In this document: positions 19,891 through 28,584 of the stretch, piece after piece
Numbering within the stretch: position 1 is the first letter of the stretch
How the letters are laid out: every line of letters begins with the position of its first letter
NCBI RefSeq assembly: GCF_041320595.1
Contig: NZ_CP166625.1
Coordinates: 496,001-560,000, forward strand
Length of the DNA stretch: 64,000 nt
Direction: 5' to 3'
Source of the DNA: Pleomorphomonas sp. PLEO
Lineage (GTDB): Bacteria; Pseudomonadota; Alphaproteobacteria; Rhizobiales; Pleomorphomonadaceae
Position numbers and translations under genes: made by a program
The notes under the pieces: model-generated
The model's database searches: none
What the model saw: only the letters and a program-made list of their open reading frames with translations
Told to the model about the DNA's origin: nothing

Positions 19891-20508
19891 ATGGAACGCA
19901 AGCGTTCCGACCATGAGGCGATAAAAAAGAAGCCCAGTGGCGCCGCCGTAATGCAGGAAGAGGTCACCCGCGCGCTGACCCGCGCCTTCTTCGAAGAATG
20001 GGCCCGATCCGGATATGGGGCCCTCAGTCTGGAGGCGGTCGCGGCGAGAGCGGGTGTGGGCAAGGCCGCGCTCTACCGCCGTTGGCCCTCTAAACTCGCC
20101 CTTGCCACTGAACGGTTGGAAGCAGTGGGAATCCCAGCGACGGCTTACGTTGACGCAGGGTCTTTCGAGGCGGATACGCTTACGCTGCTACGGAGTTTAC
20201 GCCGGTTGCTAAGGCACCCGCTTGTGCGGCGAATATTGCCGGACCTTCACGCGGAGATGTTGAGGAATGTTGAACTTGCGCACGCCGTGAGGGGCCGCTT
20301 GCAGACGGAGCGGAGGCGCCGCGCCGCAGACATCTTCAACCGTGCAAAAGAGCGTGGCGAGGTCGATCAGGACGCAGATCCGGAGCTATTCAGCGACCTG
20401 GTGGGCAGCATGATTTACTGGCGCGTGATCGTAACCAATGCAAGAGTCGACCAAGCCTACCTCCGAATGCTGACCGCACTCGTCGTCAAGGCGTTCCGCA
20501 AAACTTGA
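19891..20508 (+). CDS. TetR family transcriptional regulator
   Basis: A regulator of about 205 residues. The N-terminal helix-turn-helix (about residues 25-70) reads ALSLEAVAARAGVGKAALYRRWPSK, the standard TetR recognition region. The C-terminal part (LRSLRRLLRHPLVRRILPDL...) matches the TetR_C_11 ligand domain. ATG 19891 has GGGAG 8 bases upstream; ATG 19876 in frame is less well placed. The gene is divergent from the SnoaL/NmrA pair. The two matching operators flank its start, so it probably represses both itself and that pair until an unknown ligand binds. Confidence 0.92.
   Translation: MERKRSDHEAIKKKPSGAAVMQEEVTRALTRAFFEEWARSGYGALSLEAVAARAGVGKAALYRRWPSKLALATERLEAVGIPATAYVDAGSFEADTLTLLRSLRRLLRHPLVRRILPDLHAEMLRNVELAHAVRGRLQTERRRRAADIFNRAKERGEVDQDADPELFSDLVGSMIYWRVIVTNARVDQAYLRMLTALVVKAFRKT
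19893..19908. promoter_or_regulatory. TetR operator candidate O2, overlapping the TetR start codon
   Basis: GGAACGCAAGCGTTCC: 7-bp arms with a 2-base centre and the same GGAACG-N4-CGTTCC consensus as O1. The centres are 43 bp apart, about four helical turns. It begins inside the ATG of the TetR gene, so binding would autoregulate that gene. Confidence 0.75.
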
Positions 20509-20596
20509 GAAAAGCGCCACGAACCCGACTACACAGAAATGCCGCATCAACGAGGTGAGCGCCGCGTGGCGCAAGTGTCTTCCGCCCCGAAACGCC

Positions 20597-21457
20597 TCAG
20601 GCCGCGAACCCAGCATCCCGCATGCGTGCCTCGATGAAGCGTCGGGCGGCAATGAGCTCGGCCACCGGTTCTTCGGCTTTTTCTGTCCACATCTCCACTA
20701 GGAAGGCACCGCGGTAGCCGAAGGTCTTGAGCCAGCCGAATACCCCGCTGAAGTCGACGCAGCCTTCGCCGAAGGGGACGTCTCGGAACGAGCCGGGATG
20801 ATCGGCCGTCACCGGCCGCGTATCCTTCAGGTGAATGGCGGCGATACGGTCGATTCCGAGCTCAAGCTCGGAGGCTACGTCATTGCGCCAGGCGCTGAGA
20901 TTGCCGACATCCGGATAAACAGTGAACCAGGGGGAGCGGATGCGCGCCTCCCAGTCCTTCCATTTGCTGATCGAGTTGATGAACGGCGTGTCCATGATCT
21001 CGACGGCGAGCATCACCTGCGCCGCCGCCGCCCTTTCCACCGCCCATTGCAGGCCGGCCTCGAAGCGGGCGAGCGTGCCCGCGTCCTGCTCTTCGTAATA
21101 AACGTCGTAGCCGGCGAGTTGGATCGTGCGGATGCCGCAGTCGCGGGCAAGGCGGATCGCCTTCTCCATGATCTCTTTCGCGCGCTCGACAACGACTGGA
21201 TCATGGCTACCGAAAGGAAAACGGCGATGACCGGACAGGCACATCGACGGCACGGAAATGCCGGTCTCGACCGTCGCGCGCACCAAAGCCAGTCGCTCTT
21301 CGGCGCTCCAGTCCAGGCGAGCAAGTCGGGCGTCGCTCTCGTCGACGGACATCTCGACGAAATCGAAGCCGCAAGCCTTGGCGAGTGCCAGCCGTTCCGG
21401 CCAGGAAAGCCCTGGCGGCAATGCCTTTTCGTAGATTCCCAGCGGATGGCGACGCAT
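20597..21457 (-). CDS. ulaE: L-ribulose-5-phosphate (L-xylulose-5-phosphate) 3-epimerase
   Basis: A 286-residue TIM-barrel epimerase of the UlaE/SgbU type that interconverts L-xylulose 5-phosphate and L-ribulose 5-phosphate. Family segments seen are [18 protein letters not shown] at the start, [53 protein letters not shown] and LKDTRPV. Metal-binding acids lie in VEIMDTP and the late LVEMW. The length equals the E. coli enzyme (284). It is the last gene of the diketogulonate operon, 4 bases after ulaD. The enzyme that should follow, L-ribulose-5-phosphate 4-epimerase, is absent from the window. Confidence 0.92.
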   Translation of the reverse strand: MRRHPLGIYEKALPPGLSWPERLALAKACGFDFVEMSVDESDARLARLDWSAEERLALVRATVETGISVPSMCLSGHRRFPFGSHDPVVVERAKEIMEKAIRLARDCGIRTIQLAGYDVYYEEQDAGTLARFEAGLQWAVERAAAAQVMLAVEIMDTPFINSISKWKDWEARIRSPWFTVYPDVGNLSAWRNDVASELELGIDRIAAIHLKDTRPVTADHPGSFRDVPFGEGCVDFSGVFGWLKTFGYRGAFLVEMWTEKAEEPVAELIAARRFIEARMRDAGFAA

Positions 21458-21461
21458 GGCC

Positions 21462-22115
21462 TCAAGCTCCCCAGATATCGGAGATGGCCTGTTGGAAGCC
21501 GGCGGCGGCGGCGACAGGATCGGTCGCCCCGTAAAGAGCGCGCCCGGCAATGAACACCTTGGCGGCGATATTGCGGAAGAGCGGCAGGTCGGCGGCGGCT
21601 ATGCCGCCCGTCACCGACATTTCAAGGCCGATGTCGGAGAGCGCCTTCAGACGGTCGAGATCGTCCTGGCTCCAAGTCTGGCCCGCTGCCTGAGCGTCGC
21701 GCCCACGATGGAAGATCGCCTGACGAATGCCCAGCCGGCGCCAGTCACGGGCATCCTTGAACGTCCAGTTACCGAACAGCTCGATCTGAACATCGCCACC
21801 ACGCGCCTCGGCCACGGCGAGTGCCCGCTCCATGGTCGGCAACGGCGCGGCGCAAACGACGGTCATCCAGTTGGCGCCGGCGTCGAAAGCCAGCTCAGCG
21901 AGCGTCTCGCCGGCATCAGCCGCCTTGAAGTCAGCCACCAACAGGTGATCGGGGTGATTGCGGCGCAACGCTCGCACTGAATCCATGCCACAGGCAAGGC
22001 AAAGGAGCGTGCCCGCTTCGAGGATGTCGACGCTGCCGGCCAGCTGCTCTGCAGCGGCGAGCGCGGGGTCGAGTTCGATGAAATCAAGGGCAACTTGCAG
22101 GGCAGGACGGGTCAT
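21462..22115 (-). CDS. ulaD: 3-keto-L-gulonate-6-phosphate decarboxylase
   Basis: A 217-residue member of the orotidine-5'-phosphate decarboxylase suprafamily. It converts 3-keto-L-gulonate 6-phosphate to L-xylulose 5-phosphate and CO2. The N-terminus [14 protein letters not shown], then [10 protein letters not shown] and the metal/catalytic motif [16 protein letters not shown] (the DxK of the family), and the late [13 protein letters not shown] phosphate site all fit UlaD/SgbH. Its ATG shares an ATGA overlap with the lyxK stop, and ulaE follows after 4 bases. The order lyxK-ulaD-ulaE matches the E. coli yia/sgb operon. Confidence 0.93.
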   Translation of the reverse strand: MTRPALQVALDFIELDPALAAAEQLAGSVDILEAGTLLCLACGMDSVRALRRNHPDHLLVADFKAADAGETLAELAFDAGANWMTVVCAAPLPTMERALAVAEARGGDVQIELFGNWTFKDARDWRRLGIRQAIFHRGRDAQAAGQTWSQDDLDRLKALSDIGLEMSVTGGIAAADLPLFRNIAAKVFIAGRALYGATDPVAAAAGFQQAISDIWGA

Positions 22116-23629
22116 GGGGCGGTTCCTTGGGATGGCGCGGAGCGGAGCGTCGCGAGGCGTTCCTCGTAGCCGGCGAGGGCTGCGATCAACTCGCGGTAGG
22201 CAGTGCGCTTTCGGGCGTAAGGGGCAAAACGGGAAGGGACCGGCTCGACCCGGGTGATCGGCGGCTCGAAGGCGGCCATGGCGGCGCGGAAATCGCGATA
22301 GGTGCCGGTGCCGACCGCCGCCGCCATGGCAGCGCCAAGACATCCGGTCTCCTCGACGGCCGGCAATTCAAGCGGCAGGCCGGCCGTGTCGGCCAGCATC
22401 TGCATCCACACCTCGGAACGGGCCGGACCGCCGGTCACCCGCAACGTTTCTGCGTCGGGAAAGCGCTGCCGCAACCGGTCAAGATGCTGCAGGAAGCTGA
22501 ATACGACGCCTTCGTAGACCGCCTGAAGCAGGTGGGCGCGTCCGTGCAGGGCCTGCAACCCGTAAAAGCCAGCCTTCATGCCGAGGCCGGCGTTTGAGCC
22601 ATAAAGGAAAGGCAGGAATATTACGTCGCTCGCGGCGGGGGGAAGCGCCGCCACCGCCTTGTCCATAGCGGCATAGTCGCGGTCGGCGAACTGGGCCGCC
22701 AGCCATTCGAGATTTGCCGCCGAGGTGGGGCTGGCGTCATGAACAATATAAAGCCCGGCCTCGGCGTGGTGGCCATAGACGAACGGAATGGAAAGACCGT
22801 CTGCCACATGATCGGTAACGCCGGTTGCCACCGACCAAGTGCCGAGTACGGCGTTGAGCCGCCGCTCGTCACCGATACCGGCGGCAAGGCTGGTGGCAAC
22901 GACGTCGAACAAGCCGCCGACCACCGGCGTGCCGACGGCAAGGCCCGTGTCTGCCGCCGCCTGGATGGTGACCCCGCCCACGATCTCGGCCGAACCGACC
23001 GGAGAGGGGAGCGCCTCCATGATCTCGTCGATGCCGCAAAGACCAGCGAGCGCCGCGTCGTAACGACCGGCGCGCATATCGTAGAGATTGCTCTCGGAAA
23101 TATTGGTGATCTCGGCGCCCAGCGTGCCGGTCAGCCGAAAGCGCAAATAGTCGTGCGCCATCATGATGCTGCCGATGCGCTCGTAGACAGCCGGCCGCTC
23201 GTCCTTCAGCCAGCGCAGAAGCGACACCGGATGACCGGTCCAGAGCGTCTGCAACGTGCGCGGATAGAGCTTCTCGGGTAGCCCTTCGCGCTGCCATGCG
23301 CGTACCTTGTCGAGTGCTCGCTGATCCGAGGACAGCATGGCCCGACCGAGCGGCCGTTGCTCGCGATCCAGCAGGAACAGACCCTTGCCTTGAGCCGAAA
23401 TACCGATGCCGCTGATGGTCGCCGACGCGACGCCGCTTCGAGCGAGCACGTCGGCGATCACTCGGCATGTGGCTTGCCAGAGCGCCTCCATGTCACGCTC
23501 GGCCCAGCCCGGCTCGTCGGAGAGCACCGGCAGACCGCTCCGAGCAAGACCAAGCAGCCGGCCCGTTTCGTCGTAAAGACCGGCCTTCAGGAAAGTACCG
23601 CCGCAATCGATGCCCAGCCAGATCGGCAT
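22112..23629 (-). CDS. lyxK: FGGY carbohydrate kinase, probable L-xylulose/3-keto-L-gulonate kinase
   Basis: A 505-residue sugar kinase. The N-terminal ATPase motif WLGIDCGGTFLKAGLYD and the GISAQGKGLFLLD segment mark the FGGY family. The sugar-binding domain follows (AHDYLRFRLTG), and the C-terminal FGGY signature region is LRVTGGPARSEVWMQML. In E. coli LyxK phosphorylates 3-keto-L-gulonate and L-xylulose, making the UlaD substrate. ATG 23629 (MPIWLGID) is 2 bases after the lactonase stop; the frame is open further upstream but would run into that gene. The assignment among FGGY kinases rests on the neighbours YiaK, UlaD and UlaE. Confidence 0.88.
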   Translation of the reverse strand: MPIWLGIDCGGTFLKAGLYDETGRLLGLARSGLPVLSDEPGWAERDMEALWQATCRVIADVLARSGVASATISGIGISAQGKGLFLLDREQRPLGRAMLSSDQRALDKVRAWQREGLPEKLYPRTLQTLWTGHPVSLLRWLKDERPAVYERIGSIMMAHDYLRFRLTGTLGAEITNISESNLYDMRAGRYDAALAGLCGIDEIMEALPSPVGSAEIVGGVTIQAAADTGLAVGTPVVGGLFDVVATSLAAGIGDERRLNAVLGTWSVATGVTDHVADGLSIPFVYGHHAEAGLYIVHDASPTSAANLEWLAAQFADRDYAAMDKAVAALPPAASDVIFLPFLYGSNAGLGMKAGFYGLQALHGRAHLLQAVYEGVVFSFLQHLDRLRQRFPDAETLRVTGGPARSEVWMQMLADTAGLPLELPAVEETGCLGAAMAAAVGTGTYRDFRAAMAAFEPPITRVEPVPSRFAPYARKRTAYRELIAALAGYEERLATLRSAPSQGTAP

Positions 23630-23631
23630 GC

Positions 23632-24561
23632 TCAGCGCACTCCCAGAAGGTGGTCGTATTGCACGCCGCGCGTCGCGAGGCGGATATGGTAGAGCGACGT
23701 CGCTGCGGTGATGAACAGTTCGTCCTGGTTCGGACCGCCGAACGTACAATTCGACACGCGCTCGGGGACCGGGATGGTGCCGAGGCGGCTGCCATCGGGC
23801 GCGAGGACCATGATCCCCTGCTCGAAACTGCAGTAAATGTTGCCGGCCGCATCGACCGTGAAACCATCCGGTATGCCGGGCTCGATGACGGCAAGGACGC
23901 GCGGGTCTTTAAGACGACAGCCCTCGACAACGTCGTAGGCAACGAGATGGCGATGCCCCTTGGTGGGGAAGTCGACCACCGACATGTCGGCGAGATAGAG
24001 CCGGCTCTCATCGGGAGAGAAGGCGATGCCGTTCGGCCGCTGTACATCGGTGGCGACGACGTCGATGTCGCCGGTGGCCGGATCGAAACGATAGACCCAA
24101 CAGCCGATGACCTGACTTTCCGACTTGAAGCCTTCGGCGTCGCCGGTGATGCCGTAGGGCGGATCGGTGAACCAGATGCTGCCATCCGACTTGACGGTCA
24201 GGTCGTTGGGCGAATTGAAGCGGCGGCCATCGAACCGGTCGACCAGCATATGAACGCGACCATCCGGCTCGGTGCGAGAGATGCCGCGGCGGCCGTGCTC
24301 GCAGGAGACAAGACGCCCCTGACGATCGAGAGCGTTGCCATTGGCGAAGTTGGACGGATCGCGGTAGAGCGTGACGCTGCCGTCGCGCGACCAGCGAAAC
24401 ATGCGGTTGCCCTTGACGTCCGAGAAGATGACCGCGTCCTCGGCCGGCAACCAGACCGGCCCCTCGGCCCAGACTGCGGGCGAGGCGAGGCATGTCAGGA
24501 CGCTATCGTGTCGGGTGAGGCCGGCGGGGGTATCGCCGGTGGAGGAGAGAAAGGCCGACAT
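23632..24561 (-). CDS. SMP-30/gluconolactonase/LRE family lactonase
   Basis: A 309-residue six-bladed propeller of the SMP-30 family. Metal-ligand motifs are in AEGPVWLPAEDAVIFSDV (the Glu near residue 33), NGNALDRQGRLVSCEHG, RFNSPNDLTVKSDGSIWFTDPPYG and PNGIAFSPDESRLYLAD. Enzymes of this family hydrolyse sugar lactones such as gluconolactone or, in some bacteria, L-ascorbate-like lactones. In this operon the likely job is opening a lactone to the acid that feeds diketogulonate or ketogulonate metabolism, which is inference. It lies between the sugar-binding protein gene and lyxK. Confidence 0.88.
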   Translation of the reverse strand: MSAFLSSTGDTPAGLTRHDSVLTCLASPAVWAEGPVWLPAEDAVIFSDVKGNRMFRWSRDGSVTLYRDPSNFANGNALDRQGRLVSCEHGRRGISRTEPDGRVHMLVDRFDGRRFNSPNDLTVKSDGSIWFTDPPYGITGDAEGFKSESQVIGCWVYRFDPATGDIDVVATDVQRPNGIAFSPDESRLYLADMSVVDFPTKGHRHLVAYDVVEGCRLKDPRVLAVIEPGIPDGFTVDAAGNIYCSFEQGIMVLAPDGSRLGTIPVPERVSNCTFGGPNQDELFITAATSLYHIRLATRGVQYDHLLGVR

Positions 24562-24590
24562 ATTGATCTTCCCGGACGCAAGGGTCCCTT

Positions 24591-24614
24591 CGCGGGGAGC
24601 CTAAGCTCTCCGCG
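24591..24614 (-). promoter_or_regulatory. intra-operon hairpin after the sugar-binding protein gene
   Basis: On the minus strand CGCGGAGAGC - TTAG - GCTCCCCGCG, a 10-bp stem with one wobble pair. It starts 30 bases after the binding-protein stop and has no T run, so it is more likely an mRNA-stabilising or partial attenuation structure that favours the binding-protein part of the message. Confidence 0.5.
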
Positions 24615-24643
24615 CTGGATGACGTGCGGTTGAAGCGATGAGG

Positions 24644-25750
24644 TTACTTGGCGCCCCAGATGGCCTTGTAGTGGTCCTGATAGCCGTTCTGCGGGTCGTA
24701 GACGTTCTTGTCGCCGCCGTCGAAGGCGATGTTGTCCTTGGTGACGAGGTGGACCGGCGTGACATAGCCCGACGGCTTCTCGCCAGCGAAGGCGCGATTG
24801 AACTCGTCGACGATCTGCCAGCCGTGCAGTTTCAGGGGTTCAGGAACGGTGGCCGTCTGGTGATTGCCGGAGCGGATGCGCTGGTAGGCGCTTTCCGAGC
24901 CATCGCCCGCCGAGATGTTGAAGGGGGCGCCAAGGCCATTCTTGCCGGCCGTCTGCAACGAGGAGGCCATGAAGTCGAAGTAGAGATCGTTGATGGCCAG
25001 CGAATACTGGTAATCTTCGCCATACTTCTGGATCAGCGAGAATGTCATCTGCGGCATACGGTTCGACGTGTCGGCCAGTGGCGTGTCGATGAACTCGACA
25101 ACCTTACAGCCGGCGCACTTCTCGATCACCGCCTTCATGGCGTTCGCCTTGTCGAGGGCGATCTGATAAAGCGAGTCGGTGAAGATGAGGGCCTTGGCGG
25201 TGCCTTCAGACTTGGCGACGGCGTACATGGCCGCCGTCTTGGCGACATCGTCACTGTCGGAGGTGACGTTGTAGAAGACGTTGTACTCGGGGACCGGACC
25301 GGGCTTGGGGACCGCGTGCCAACCGACCAGAACGATCTTCTCCTGGACGGCCTTCTTTAGGGCCATCTTGGCGACGTTGGGGTTCCAGCCACCGATGACG
25401 ATACCGTCCGGCTTCTTGGCGATGGCCTGATTGAGGGCGGCGAGCTGATCCTTCACCGACCCGGCTCCATCAAGAACGTCAAGCTGCCAGCCGGCTACCT
25501 TGGCGGCTTCCGCCACGCCCTCTTCGACACCGAGCACGCCGCCGTTCTTCATGTCGGAGGCGATGTAGATGATCGACTTGCCCTTGGCGATGGCGGGACC
25601 GGCGGTCGGGCCGTCCCAAGAGGAAGCCGGAGCGGTAGCCTTGGCGACCAGCGCCTTCGCCTCGTCGAGGAAGGCATCGGCGCGAGCGGGCAGCGTGGCG
25701 ATCACGGCGGCGGCGAGCGTGGTTGAAAGCAGTAAGCCAATCCTTGTCAT
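24644..25750 (-). CDS. periplasmic sugar-binding protein of an ABC transporter
   Basis: A 368-residue receptor. Residues 1-25 are a Sec signal peptide (MTRIGLLLSTTLAAAVIATL, then PARA-DAF as cleavage site). The mature part is a type I periplasmic binding fold (Peripla_BP_4): SIIYIASDMKNGG, GWQLDVLDGAGSVKDQLAAL, DGIVIGGWNPN and ALIFTDSLYQIALDKANAM. It would deliver substrate to the permease and ATPase encoded just upstream. Because the downstream enzymes use 2,3-diketo-L-gulonate or related acids, such an acid sugar or its lactone is the likely ligand (inference). A hairpin follows the gene. Confidence 0.93.
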   Translation of the reverse strand: MTRIGLLLSTTLAAAVIATLPARADAFLDEAKALVAKATAPASSWDGPTAGPAIAKGKSIIYIASDMKNGGVLGVEEGVAEAAKVAGWQLDVLDGAGSVKDQLAALNQAIAKKPDGIVIGGWNPNVAKMALKKAVQEKIVLVGWHAVPKPGPVPEYNVFYNVTSDSDDVAKTAAMYAVAKSEGTAKALIFTDSLYQIALDKANAMKAVIEKCAGCKVVEFIDTPLADTSNRMPQMTFSLIQKYGEDYQYSLAINDLYFDFMASSLQTAGKNGLGAPFNISAGDGSESAYQRIRSGNHQTATVPEPLKLHGWQIVDEFNRAFAGEKPSGYVTPVHLVTKDNIAFDGGDKNVYDPQNGYQDHYKAIWGAK

Positions 25751-25867
25751 AGCGTTTTCTCCTTCACTTTTTCCAACCATGTCCCCGATTCCAATCCTCC
25801 CGGAGACACGGCGGCTTTCTTGTCATTGGTCACAGTGGTTGTGGCTTCGCCGGTTAACAGTCGGCGG

Positions 25868-26919
25868 TCATGTCTTTTTTGCCGAGCCGCGCTGCACGGC
25901 TTTCTGGTTGAGCAGGCGCCGCCGCTGGGCGTAGCCGGCCAGGGTAATCGACAGGAGAAGGGTCGTGCCGTTGAACAGCGGCTCCACCCAGAAGGCGCCA
26001 CCGAACTGCTGAATGCCGGCAATGCCGATCGCCAGGATAGAGACGCCGATCACCGTGCCCCAGACATTGACGCGACCTGGGCGGATGGTGGTCGACCCGA
26101 GGAAAGCACCCACAAGGGCGGGCAGCATGTAGTCCATGCCGACGCTCGCCTGGCCGACGCCCTGTTCGGCGGCCACCAGCACACCGGAGAAGCCGGTGAT
26201 TACCGAGGACGCGATGAAGGCGCCGATGACATACCGAGTGACGGGAATGCCGTTGAGGCTGGCCGCGTTGGGATTGCCACCGACGGCGTACATGCATCGG
26301 CCGAGGGGGTGTGCTCGGTGACCAGCCAGAGCACCACGGCAAGCGCCAGCACGTAGAAGCCGCCGATCGGGATCCCGAAGATTTCGGTGTGGTGAAGCAT
26401 CAAGAAGCTATCAGGAAGGTCGCCAACGATCTGGCGTCCACCGGAGTGCCAAAGAGCGATGGCATAAAGCGTGGTGCCGGTACCGAGCGTGGCGACGAAT
26501 GCGTCGATATCGGCGACGGCCACCAGAATGCCGTTGATGAGACCGTAGACCACCGACAGCAGCAGAACGATCAGCACGGCCATAGGCCAGCTGAAGCCGT
26601 AGGTGACCTGCAGACTGATGGCCAGAATGTGCCAAAGCACAATGCCGAAGCCCACGTTGAGGTCGATCTTGCCGACGATCATCGGAATGGTCGCCGCGAG
26701 CGCCAGGAGTGCCACCTTGGACTTGGAAGCGAAGATCGCCTGCACGGTCAGGAGGGAAGCAAATGACGGAGTCGCCACCGAGAAGAGGATGATGAGCAGG
26801 ACGCACAGGATCAGCAGCCCGTAGCGGGTGCCGGCCTGGGTCAGTACCGGCACGAAGCCATCCCGGCTCAGGCTTACGCGCTCCTCCAGCGCGGTGGACT
26901 TTACGGATGAGCTGGCCAC
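25868..26919 (-). pseudogene. sugar ABC transporter permease, split by a one-base frameshift
   Basis: A COG1172/RbsC-type inner-membrane permease read in two frames. The first 206 or so residues (start 26919) carry several membrane helices and the family's GKIDLNVGFG and TLGTGTTLYAIAL segments as far as WLVTEHTP. The frame then goes wrong. The proper continuation (LGRCMYAVGGNPNAA...) is in another frame, from 26304 down to the stop at 25868. The break falls in a G5/C5 run (plus strand 26305-26309); restoring one base joins both halves into a protein of about 350 residues. Either the transporter is inactive or this is a homopolymer sequencing error; the intact flanking transporter genes favour the latter. 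It lies 69 bases after the ATPase gene and 117 before the binding protein. Confidence 0.9.
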
Positions 26920-26988
26920 CTCTAGTTCTCCCAGAAAAATTGTCTCGCTAGTACGGACGCGCCAACTGGGGCGCTCGGCGAAATCTCG

Positions 26989-28530
26989 TCAGGCAACGGC
27001 AGCCGAAGCCGCGATCTCCTCGCCACCACAGGCCCGCTGCAGCAAGTTGGCGAAGGTCACGTCTTCGTTGATCAGTTCGTCGACCACCTTGCCGCGGTTG
27101 AACACCAAGGCGCGGTTGCAGATGTGGGCGATCTCCTCGAAGTCCATGGAGATCACCAGAACGGCGATACCCTTGGCGAGCGCCGCGTTGAGCAAGTCGT
27201 AGATCTCGGCGCGGGCTCCGACATCCACGCCGGCCGTGGGATCCTCCAGAATGAGAACTGGCGTGCCCAGTTTCATCCAGCGGGCCATGACCACCTTCTG
27301 CTGGTTACCACCCGACAGCGCGCTGACATCGATATCGATGAGTCGCGGACGTACGTCGAAGCGCTCGACCTCGGCCCAGGCGTGCTTGGCTTCCGTCTCA
27401 GCGCCATAGGGCGAGATCGACCGAAGCCCGAGATTGCAGGGGTTCAGGAACAAGTTTTCCCGAACCGACATGGTCATCACCACGCTCTCGTTGATGCGGT
27501 CGCCAGCGACCAGCGAGATACCAGCGGCGATTGCCTCGGTAGGTGAGCGCGGCGCGATGACCCGCCCTTCCATTTGAATACTTCCGGCGGCGGCGCTTCG
27601 CTTGCCGAACAGGCAACGACCGATCTCCTCCTGCCCGGCGCCGCGCAGACCAACCAGCGCAACCATCTCGCCGCGTCGCAGCGTGAAGGAAACCGGGCCG
27701 GTGTCACCCACCATCAAGCCATCGACTTCCAGCATGGCCGGAGCATTGATGGGCAACGGCCGACGCTTGTCGCCGCGCTTTTCTTCGCCGACGATCAAGC
27801 GCACCAAGTCCCGGAGCTCATATTGGCTAGTCGCTCCACCCGCCACCCAGCGGCCATCGCGCATGACGCAAACCTCGTCGGCGATCTCGACAACCTCGTC
27901 CAGGCGATGGGTGACGTAGATCATGCCGACTCGCCGTTGGCGCAGGCGTTCCAGCACATCGAAAAGATGTTTGACGTCGTCGGCCGGCAGCGAGGCCGTC
28001 GGTTCGTCAAGCACCAGCACCTCGGCATCGACGGCAACGGCACGCGCTATGGCCAGCAACGATTTTTCGGTGCGCGACAACTCGAACACCCGAGCGTCGG
28101 GATCGATATCGGTGCCGACGGCCTCGAGCGCCGCGACCGCCCGCCGACGCACTTCCGCCCAGTCCACGAGACCGAGGCGGCGGGGGAAACCCATGGTGAA
28201 GGCCATGTTTTCCGCCACGGTCATCCACTCGACAAGACCGAGATCCTGGTGAATGAAGGCAATCGGCTGGCGTCCACGCCGCCCGACGGCACTTGCCGAA
28301 ACGATTTCCTCGCCACGAAACAGGATCGAACCGGAATCGCGCTTGTAGACCCCTGCGAGGATCTTGATGAGCGTTGACTTGCCGGCCCCGTTCTCGCCAA
28401 GCAGAGCCAGAATCTTGCCGGGCCTAACATCAATGCTGACGTGATCGACGGCGGCGACGCGGCCGAAGGTCTTGACGATGTCGACCATCGAAAGCAGCGG
28501 CGCATCGGGCGTAGTGGTGGGTGATGTCAT
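26989..28530 (-). CDS. sugar ABC transporter ATP-binding protein (tandem ABC domains)
   Basis: A 513-residue ATPase with two ABC cassettes, as in RbsA/MglA. The first (about 12-250) has Walker A LLGENGAGKSTLIKIL, a signature region FELSRTEKSLLAIARA and Walker B VLVLDEPTASL. The second (about 260-500) has the usual degenerate Walker A LVGLRGAGQEEIGRCLF, the signature LSGGNQQKVVMARWM and Walker B PVLILEDPTAGVDVG. It energises import of the sugar acid with the permease and binding protein that follow. ATG 28530 follows a GGAGGA-rich ribosome site. The first domain's LSRTEKS replaces the canonical LSGGQ, which is common in this subfamily. Confidence 0.95.
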   Translation of the reverse strand: MTSPTTTPDAPLLSMVDIVKTFGRVAAVDHVSIDVRPGKILALLGENGAGKSTLIKILAGVYKRDSGSILFRGEEIVSASAVGRRGRQPIAFIHQDLGLVEWMTVAENMAFTMGFPRRLGLVDWAEVRRRAVAALEAVGTDIDPDARVFELSRTEKSLLAIARAVAVDAEVLVLDEPTASLPADDVKHLFDVLERLRQRRVGMIYVTHRLDEVVEIADEVCVMRDGRWVAGGATSQYELRDLVRLIVGEEKRGDKRRPLPINAPAMLEVDGLMVGDTGPVSFTLRRGEMVALVGLRGAGQEEIGRCLFGKRSAAAGSIQMEGRVIAPRSPTEAIAAGISLVAGDRINESVVMTMSVRENLFLNPCNLGLRSISPYGAETEAKHAWAEVERFDVRPRLIDIDVSALSGGNQQKVVMARWMKLGTPVLILEDPTAGVDVGARAEIYDLLNAALAKGIAVLVISMDFEEIAHICNRALVFNRGKVVDELINEDVTFANLLQRACGGEEIAASAAVA

Positions 28531-28584
28531 GAGCGTCCTCCTCCCCGAGGCGCTTCGCATTTATCGTAAGCGGCAGCTCTAAGC

